Of a stretch of DNA of 64,000 nucleotides, positions 57,682 through 64,000 are shown one piece after another. The translations under genes and the position numbers were made by a program. A model generated the notes under the pieces. It saw only the letters and a list, made by a program, of their open reading frames with translations, searched no databases and had not been told where the DNA came from. Numbering within the stretch: position 1 is the stretch's first letter; each line of letters opens with the position of its first letter. Where the stretch lies: NCBI GenBank assembly GCA_009668205.1, contig WJYM01000002.1, forward strand, positions 62,001-126,000, in the 5' to 3' direction. Source of the stretch: Enterobacteriaceae bacterium RIT691 (lineage in GTDB: Bacteria > Pseudomonadota > Gammaproteobacteria > Enterobacterales > Enterobacteriaceae).

Positions 57682-59916
57682 TTACCCGCCGTGCAGACGA
57701 CGAGCGTCAATCACATCAGGCACCTGGTTCAGTTTGCCGAGCACGCGGCCCAGCACCTGCAGGTTGTAGATTTCGATGGTCATATCGATGGTCGCCATCT
57801 GCTGCTTGGTATCACTGCGGCTAGCAACGCCCAGCACGTTGACCTTCTCGTTGGCGAGAATGGTGGTGATGTCACGCAGCAGGCCGCTACGGTCGTTCGC
57901 CTGGACGCGCACGACAAGGGAGTAGCCCGCAGAGTAGCTTTCCCCCCAGACCGCATCCACAATACGTTCCGGGGCATGCGATTGCAGCTCGACCAGTTGA
58001 TCGCAGTCAGCACGGTGCACGGAAATACCGCGCCCCTGGGTGATAAAGCCCACAATCTCATCACCCGGAATAGGCTGGCAGCAACGCGCGATGTGGTGCA
58101 TCAGATTGCCGACGCCCTCCACCACCACGCGGCCATCGTCTTTCTTCCGGTTTTGCTGCGGGTTGTAGGTTTTCTGCTGCAGCTGCTTCAGCGCCGCCGC
58201 ATCCTGCTCCGCCGCACTTGGCTTGTTGAACTGTGCCTGCAGGAAGTTCACCATCTGGTTGAGGCGAATATCGCCGCCACCAATCGCCGCCAGCAGTTCG
58301 TCCAGCTCGTTGAAGTTGTAACGCGGCAGCAGGTGTTTTTCCGCTTCCTTCAGATTGATGCCCAGACGTTCCAGCTCATCGTCGAGGATCTGACGGCCTG
58401 CGAGAATATTTTTATCGCGATCCTGCTTACGGAACCAGGCGTGGATTTTTGAGCGCCCACGGCTTGTCGTTACGTAGCCGAGGTTCGGGTTCAGCCAGTC
58501 ACGGCTGGGGTTTGGCTGCTTCTGGGTGATGATTTCAATCTGATCGCCCATCTGCAGCTGGTAGGTAAAGGGTACGATGCGTCCGCCGATTTTCGCCCCG
58601 ATACAGCGGTGTCCCACATCGCTGTGAATGTGGTAAGCAAAGTCCAGCGGCGTGGATCCCGCCGGTAAATCCACCACATCCCCTTTCGGCGTAAAGACGT
58701 AGACCCGGTCGTCGAAGACCTGGCTGCGCACTTCATCGAGCATCTCGCCAGAGTCCGCCATCTCTTCCTGCCACGCAATCAGCTTACGCAGCCAGGCGAT
58801 ACGGTCCTCGTGCCCACGGCTGCCACCGGACGCAGAGCCTTCTTTGTATTTCCAGTGCGCGGCAACGCCCAGCTCAGACTCTTCGTGCATTTGGCGGGTG
58901 CGAATCTGAATCTCAACGGTTTTACCGCCCGGGCCCAGCACCACCGTGTGAATAGACTGATAGCCGTTCGGTTTAGGGTTCGCGACGTAATCGTCAAACT
59001 CATCCGGCAGATGGCGGAAATGGGTATGCACGATACCCAGCGCCGCATAACAGTCCTGCAGGCGCTCAGCAACGATACGCACTGCCCGCACGTCAAACAG
59101 CTCATCAAACGACAGATGCTTCTTCTGCATTTTCCGCCAGATGCTGTAGATGTGTTTCGGACGACCGTATACCTCAGCCTTCACGCCCTCTTCTTTAATG
59201 GAGGCGCGCAGCGTGCCGACGAATTCATCAATGTAGTGTTCACGGTCGATACGGCGTTCGTGCAACAGTTTGGCGATGCGCTTATATTCCGCCGGATGCA
59301 GGTAGCGGAAGCAGTAATCTTCCAGCTCCCATTTAAGCTGACCGATACCCAGACGGTTCGCCAGCGGCGCATAGATGTTGGTGCACTCTTTCGCCGCCAA
59401 CACGCGTTCGTCTTCCGGGGCGTCTTTGACTTCACGCAGATGAGCGATGCGCTCGGCAAGCTTGATGACCACGCAGCGGAAGTCGTCAACCATCGCCAGC
59501 AGCATGCGGCGGACGTTGTCGACCTGTTCGGAGGAGACGGAATCGGTGTGGGTGGCTTTCAACTGGCGAATGGCGGCCATATCGCGCACGCCGTGAATAA
59601 GCGTAACGACGGATTTGCCGAAGGTCTCCTCCAGCTTCTCTTCCGTCACCACTTCACTCAGTACCAGCGGATAAAGCAGTGCAGCACGCAGGGAATCGAT
59701 GTCCATGTTCAGCATGGAGAGGATTTCAACCATTTCTACGCCGCGCCACAGCAGCAGCTCAGCGTCCGGATGGTTGAGAGTTTGTTCGCGACAATAGGTC
59801 CATGTCTCGGCTATGCGCTCACACGACGGCTGGCTGGAAATCCCAAGACTGGCTATCCATTTGACCGGATCAAACTCTCCAGCTTTATTAAGATGTGCAC
59901 TGCGTACCGCAACCAT
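57682..59916 (-). CDS. relA: (p)ppGpp synthetase RelA
   Basis: 744 residues. The N-terminal HD-like domain is inactive (no HD pair); the synthetase region includes SIWRKMQKKHLSFDELFDVR and YVANPKPNGYQSIHTVV. TGS domain VYVFTPKGDVVDLPAG and C-terminal ACT follow. It makes ppGpp on ribosomes with uncharged tRNA in amino-acid starvation. Confidence 0.98.
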   Translation of the reverse strand: MVAVRSAHLNKAGEFDPVKWIASLGISSQPSCERIAETWTYCREQTLNHPDAELLLWRGVEMVEILSMLNMDIDSLRAALLYPLVLSEVVTEEKLEETFGKSVVTLIHGVRDMAAIRQLKATHTDSVSSEQVDNVRRMLLAMVDDFRCVVIKLAERIAHLREVKDAPEDERVLAAKECTNIYAPLANRLGIGQLKWELEDYCFRYLHPAEYKRIAKLLHERRIDREHYIDEFVGTLRASIKEEGVKAEVYGRPKHIYSIWRKMQKKHLSFDELFDVRAVRIVAERLQDCYAALGIVHTHFRHLPDEFDDYVANPKPNGYQSIHTVVLGPGGKTVEIQIRTRQMHEESELGVAAHWKYKEGSASGGSRGHEDRIAWLRKLIAWQEEMADSGEMLDEVRSQVFDDRVYVFTPKGDVVDLPAGSTPLDFAYHIHSDVGHRCIGAKIGGRIVPFTYQLQMGDQIEIITQKQPNPSRDWLNPNLGYVTTSRGRSKIHAWFRKQDRDKNILAGRQILDDELERLGINLKEAEKHLLPRYNFNELDELLAAIGGGDIRLNQMVNFLQAQFNKPSAAEQDAAALKQLQQKTYNPQQNRKKDDGRVVVEGVGNLMHHIARCCQPIPGDEIVGFITQGRGISVHRADCDQLVELQSHAPERIVDAVWGESYSAGYSLVVRVQANDRSGLLRDITTILANEKVNVLGVASRSDTKQQMATIDMTIEIYNLQVLGRVLGKLNQVPDVIDARRLHGG

Positions 59917-59970
59917 TGTCCTCTCCTTTAGGGACCGGGCCTGTCGGATTCGACAAGCCTTGATTCATTA

Positions 59971-61266
59971 TTAGCGCCCGAACAGCACCATCGACTCCAG
60001 ATGCCCAGTGTGCGGGAACATATCCAGCATTGCCAGACGCTGAATTTGATAGCCCGCCGCCAGCAGTACCTCGCTGTCACGCGCGAGGGTCGCCGGGTTA
60101 CAGGATACATAAACCACCCGTGCTGGCGCTAATTTTACAATATGCTGCATCACACCAGGTGCGCCCGCTCTGGCAGGATCGAGTAAAACTTTGTCAAATC
60201 CGTTTTTCGCCCAGGCCTGGCGAGTGACATCTTCCTCCAGATTTTCGTGAAAGAATGTCACATTGTGCAAACCGTTGAGTTCCGCATTCTGTTGGCCTTT
60301 TGCCACCAGAGCCGGAACGCCCTCCACGCCCACGACGCTTGCGGCACGCTTCGCTAACGGCAGCGTGAAGTTACCCATGCCACAAAACAGATCCAGTACC
60401 CGATCGTCGGGTTGGATCTCCAGCCATGCCAACGCGGTCGCAACCATCTGCTGATTGACGCCGTCATTCACCTGGATGAAATCGCGCGGGCTGAACGTTA
60501 AGCGTAGCCCGTCTGAGTTATAGCTGGGCGTTTCACCGCTAAGCTGTTCAATCTCATCGCTTTGCGGCGCAAGCCACAGCGCAAGCTGCTGGGAATGCGA
60601 AAACTGTTCCAGTTTTGCCAGACAGTCAGCAGAAAGCGGTTTCGTGTGGCGTAACACCATCAGCGGACCCGTATCCGCCTGCACCAGCTCAACGTGGCCC
60701 AAATGGCGTGCGCCTTCAAGCCCGGCCAGGCATTCACGCAACGACGGCAGCAATGCCTCAAGCGTGGGCACCAAAACGGGGCACTGCGTCACTTCCACGA
60801 TGTCGTTTGCAGAAGCCTTGCGAAAACCCATCTGCAAATGTTGGGTCTTCGGCTGATACTGTAAACTCAGACGTGCGCGGCGGCGATAGCCCCAGGGCTC
60901 AGCGGCGATGACGGTTTCAACGTCGTGTTTCATCAAACGGGCCAGTGCCGCCTGCTTACTGCGCTGTTGCAGCGGAATACTGGCGTGCTGCTGCTGACAG
61001 CCGCCACAAATGCCAAAATGCGGACAACGCGGCGTTTCACGCTCCAGGCTGTCATTTAATCGGCGCTTTACCTCTGCCCGCGCATAGTGCTTTTTATCTT
61101 CTGTGATGCGGATTTCAGCCTGCTCATCCGGCAATAATCCATTGATAAAAAGTGTTTTTCCCTGATGGCGTGCCACGCCCTGCCCGAAAGGATCGAGGGC
61201 GGTTACCGTCACGGTTATGATCTCGCGCGTCGTCACGCGGCGTTTTGCAGAGTAGAATTGCGCCAT
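59971..61266 (-). CDS. rlmD: 23S rRNA (uracil1939-C5)-methyltransferase RlmD
   Basis: 431 residues. An N-terminal TRAM domain ([20 protein letters not shown]), a [4Fe-4S] site in [17 protein letters not shown]-binding [15 protein letters not shown], and the catalytic Cys in [13 protein letters not shown]. It methylates U1939 of 23S rRNA. Formerly RumA/YgcA. It lies 54 bases upstream of relA on the same strand and is divergent from barA. Confidence 0.97.
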   Translation of the reverse strand: MAQFYSAKRRVTTREIITVTVTALDPFGQGVARHQGKTLFINGLLPDEQAEIRITEDKKHYARAEVKRRLNDSLERETPRCPHFGICGGCQQQHASIPLQQRSKQAALARLMKHDVETVIAAEPWGYRRRARLSLQYQPKTQHLQMGFRKASANDIVEVTQCPVLVPTLEALLPSLRECLAGLEGARHLGHVELVQADTGPLMVLRHTKPLSADCLAKLEQFSHSQQLALWLAPQSDEIEQLSGETPSYNSDGLRLTFSPRDFIQVNDGVNQQMVATALAWLEIQPDDRVLDLFCGMGNFTLPLAKRAASVVGVEGVPALVAKGQQNAELNGLHNVTFFHENLEEDVTRQAWAKNGFDKVLLDPARAGAPGVMQHIVKLAPARVVYVSCNPATLARDSEVLLAAGYQIQRLAMLDMFPHTGHLESMVLFGR

Positions 61267-61323
61267 GTAGAGATTTTTCTCAAACGTAGTGTGTTAACCC
61301 TGATTCTCCCATAACGGACCTCC

Positions 61324-64000
61324 ATGACCAACTACAGCCTGCGTGCGCGCATGATGATTCTGATTCTGGCTCCCACCGTGCTCATCGGTTTGCTGCTCAG
61401 CATCTTCTTTGTCGTTCACCGCTACCACGACCTGCAGCGTCAACTGGAAGACGCCGGTGCCAGCATTATTGAACCGCTGGCGGTCTCCAGTGAATATGGC
61501 ATGAACTTACAAAACCGTGAGTCAATAGGTCAGCTAATTAGCGTCCTGCATCGCCGTCATTCGGATATTGTCAGGGCGATTTCCGTCTATGACAGCCATA
61601 ACCGACTGTTTGTCACCTCCAACTACCATCTCGATCCCAGCGAACTGCAGCTGCCACCGGGCGCGCCGTTACCCCGTCGGCTGAGCGTGATACGCACCGG
61701 CGATCTGATGATCCTGCGCACCCCCATTGTCTCGGAAAGCTATTCCCCGGATGAATCGCCCACGTCAGAGGCCAAGACACCGGTGAATATGCTGGGCTAC
61801 GCGGCGCTGGAGCTGGATCTGAAATCGGTGCGTCTGCAGCAGTACAAAGAGATCTTTATCGCGACGGTGATGATGCTGTTCTGCATCGGCATTGCGCTGA
61901 TATTCGGCTGGCGACTGATGCGCGATGTCACCGGGCCGATACGAAATATGGTCAATACCGTTGACCGGATCCGCCGCGGGCAGCTCGACAGCCGGGTGGA
62001 AGGCTTCATGCTCGGCGAACTCGACATGCTGAAAAACGGCATCAACTCGATGGCGATGTCGCTTGCCGCGTATCACGAAGAGATGCAGCACAATGTTGAC
62101 CAGGCCACATCCGATCTCCGTGAAACCCTGGAGCAGATGGAGATCCAGAACGTCGAGCTCGATCTCGCGAAAAAACGCGCCCAGGAAGCCGCGCGCATTA
62201 AGTCTGAGTTCCTCGCCAATATGTCGCACGAACTCCGGACGCCGCTCAATGGCGTGATTGGCTTTACGCGCCTGACCCTGAAAACGGACCTAAACCCGAC
62301 TCAGCGCGATCACCTCAGTACCATCGAACGTTCAGCCAACAATTTGCTGGCCATCATTAACGATGTGCTGGACTTCTCCAAGCTGGAGGCGGGCAAGCTG
62401 ATTCTGGAAAGTATTCCGTTCCCGCTACGCAATTCGTTGGATGAAGTGGTGACGCTGCTGGCGCATTCCGCTCATGACAAAGGACTGGAGCTGACGCTCA
62501 ACATTAAAAATGATGTCCCGGACAACGTGATTGGCGATCCGCTGCGTCTGCAGCAGGTCATTACCAATCTGGTGGGCAACGCGATTAAATTTACCGAAAG
62601 TGGCAACATTGATGTGCTGGTCGATAAGCGTGCGCTCAGCAATAACAAGGTCCAGGTTGAAGTGCAAATCCGTGACACGGGCATTGGTATTCCCGAGCGG
62701 GATCAGTCACGTCTGTTCCAGGCGTTCCGCCAGGCGGATGCGAGCATCTCCCGCCGCCACGGCGGAACCGGGTTAGGGCTTGTGATCACTCAGAAACTGG
62801 TCAAAGAAATGGGCGGGGATATTTCGTTCCACAGCCAACCCAATCGCGGCTCCACCTTCTGGTTCCATATCAACCTGGACCTGAACCCAAATGTGATTTC
62901 CGACAGTCTGACAACGGCCTGCCTTGTCGGCAAACGCCTGGCGTATGTCGAAGCCAATACCGCCGCTGCGCAGGCCACGCTCGATCTGCTGGCCACAACG
63001 ACGCTGGAGGTTATCTACAGCCCGACCTTCTCGGCCCTGCCGGACGATCACTACGACATCTTGCTGATCGCAACGCCCGTTTCAATGCGGGACATGAGTC
63101 CTCATCTGGACAAAATTGAGCGTGCTCGCCAGATGACCGACTTCTTACTGCTGGCGCTGCCGTGTCATGCCCAGGTCAATGCGGAAGATCTGAAGCAAAA
63201 AGGCGCTCAGGCCTGCCTGCTCAAACCGCTGACCTCAACGCGTTTACTACCGGCGCTTACCGAATACTGCCGCGATCGCCAGCCCCCCGTCAAAGTGCAC
63301 CCGGCCGATCTTCGCCTTGGTATGTCGGTGATGGCGGTTGACGATAACCCGGCGAACCTCAAACTGATTGGCGCACTGCTGGAAGATCAGGTTCAGCAGG
63401 TTGAGCTCTGCGGCAGCGGGCAAGAGGCGATTGACCGGGCCAGAAACCTCTCCTTTGACCTGATTCTGATGGATATTCAGATGCCCAATATGGACGGGAT
63501 CCGCGCCTGTGAGCTGATTCGCCAGCTGCCACATCAGCAGCACACCCCGGTTATCGCGGTGACGGCGCACGCCATGGCCGGGCAAAAAGAAAAGCTGCTG
63601 AGTGCCGGAATGAATGATTATCTGGCGAAACCGATTGAAGAAAATAAGCTGCGTAATCTGCTGCATCGATACCAACCCGGTATCAGCGCACCGCTGCTGG
63701 AAGCGCCCGCGCCACAGCCTCCGGTGAACCTGAATACCACGCTCGACTGGTCACTGGCGCTGCGTCAATCGGCCAACAAGCCTGATCTGGCTCGCGATAT
63801 GCTGCAAATGCTGATCGCCTTCCTGCCGGAAGTCAGAAACAAAGTGGAAGAACAGCTGGTTGGCGAAAAGCCGGAAGGGTTGGTGGATACTATCCATAAA
63901 CTGCACGGCAGCTGCGGCTACAGCGGCGTCCCGCGCCTGAAAAACCTGTGCCATCTGATTGAAGGACAACTACGGGACGGCACTTCACCCGAGGATCTTG
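61324..64000 (+). CDS. barA: Hybrid sensor kinase BarA (3' end cut by window)
   Basis: The first 892 codons of a gene that should be about 918 long. Two membrane segments bracket a periplasmic sensor ([19 protein letters not shown], then [17 protein letters not shown]). The transmitter H-box is His302 in [14 protein letters not shown], with N-box NAIKFTESG; the receiver Asp717 is in [13 protein letters not shown]; the Hpt His is His861 in [10 protein letters not shown]. It phosphorylates UvrY and thereby controls CsrB/CsrC RNAs and carbon flow. Divergent from rlmD. Confidence 0.97.
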   Translation, partial: MTNYSLRARMMILILAPTVLIGLLLSIFFVVHRYHDLQRQLEDAGASIIEPLAVSSEYGMNLQNRESIGQLISVLHRRHSDIVRAISVYDSHNRLFVTSNYHLDPSELQLPPGAPLPRRLSVIRTGDLMILRTPIVSESYSPDESPTSEAKTPVNMLGYAALELDLKSVRLQQYKEIFIATVMMLFCIGIALIFGWRLMRDVTGPIRNMVNTVDRIRRGQLDSRVEGFMLGELDMLKNGINSMAMSLAAYHEEMQHNVDQATSDLRETLEQMEIQNVELDLAKKRAQEAARIKSEFLANMSHELRTPLNGVIGFTRLTLKTDLNPTQRDHLSTIERSANNLLAIINDVLDFSKLEAGKLILESIPFPLRNSLDEVVTLLAHSAHDKGLELTLNIKNDVPDNVIGDPLRLQQVITNLVGNAIKFTESGNIDVLVDKRALSNNKVQVEVQIRDTGIGIPERDQSRLFQAFRQADASISRRHGGTGLGLVITQKLVKEMGGDISFHSQPNRGSTFWFHINLDLNPNVISDSLTTACLVGKRLAYVEANTAAAQATLDLLATTTLEVIYSPTFSALPDDHYDILLIATPVSMRDMSPHLDKIERARQMTDFLLLALPCHAQVNAEDLKQKGAQACLLKPLTSTRLLPALTEYCRDRQPPVKVHPADLRLGMSVMAVDDNPANLKLIGALLEDQVQQVELCGSGQEAIDRARNLSFDLILMDIQMPNMDGIRACELIRQLPHQQHTPVIAVTAHAMAGQKEKLLSAGMNDYLAKPIEENKLRNLLHRYQPGISAPLLEAPAPQPPVNLNTTLDWSLALRQSANKPDLARDMLQMLIAFLPEVRNKVEEQLVGEKPEGLVDTIHKLHGSCGYSGVPRLKNLCHLIEGQLRDGTSPEDL

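Overview
The window is chromosomal DNA from a member of the Enterobacteriaceae. Gene content and order (mutS | rpoS-nlpD-pcm-surE-truD-ispF-ispD-ftsB-ygbE-cysC-N-D | iap | cysH-I-J | queD | ygc cluster | queE | eno-pyrG-mazG-relA-rlmD | barA) follow the E. coli map, but a siroheme synthase gene heads the cysDNC operon, a PTS operon sits where E. coli K-12 carries CRISPR-Cas, and rpoS lies directly beside mutS. These traits point to an Enterobacter/Lelliottia/Klebsiella-like organism. The species cannot be fixed from the sequence alone.

Positions 1 to about 14,145 are an AT-rich, composite mobile island whose left end lies outside the window. It has (i) a replication-like module: a protein with motifs of family A/T7-type polymerases, an RstA/Rep_trans-like initiator, an AlpA-like regulator, an iteron array and a divergent, possibly ribbon-helix-helix gene; (ii) a translationally coupled operon of papain-like cysteine peptidase, RadC/JAMM protein and tyrosine recombinase, next to a DUF2787 gene; (iii) a divergent pair of Mu-type regulators (MuR-like and Ner-like); (iv) three small envelope or secreted proteins and one unknown protein; (v) IS3 and IS21 debris around an aspartate racemase-like gene; (vi) a P4-type integrase. 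The island ends at the 5' end of mutS and appears to have supplied the first MutS codons and removed its normal leader.

Positions 14,146-28,058 hold conserved core genes: mismatch repair, the general stress sigma factor, isoprenoid synthesis, cell division and sulfate activation (cysG-D-N-C). After iap comes a PTS operon (29,594-34,193: EIIA, RhaD-like aldolase, EIIB, EIIC, 2-hydroxyacid dehydrogenase, HPr) followed by its own AraC-type regulator gene, then an unlisted 50-residue Hok-type toxin gene. Sulfite reduction genes cysH-I-J and queD follow.

Positions 40,760-51,356 hold the ygc cluster: ETF-like subunits (YgcQ, YgcR), an ETF-quinone-oxidoreductase-like pair (YgcN, YgcO), an FAD-linked oxidase (YgcU), an SDR (YgcW), two MFS transporters (YgcS, YqcE), an FGGY kinase (YgcE) and a GlpP-type antiterminator (YgcP). 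Strong intrinsic terminators lie in the leaders of ygcW, yqcE and ygcS, just before the start codons, and a CRP box lies between ygcW and yqcE. I infer an antitermination circuit controlled by YgcP; this is the most interesting regulatory system in the window. The right end holds queE, a thioester-reductase-like gene, eno, pyrG, mazG, relA, rlmD and most of barA. No tRNA, rRNA or CRISPR array was seen.
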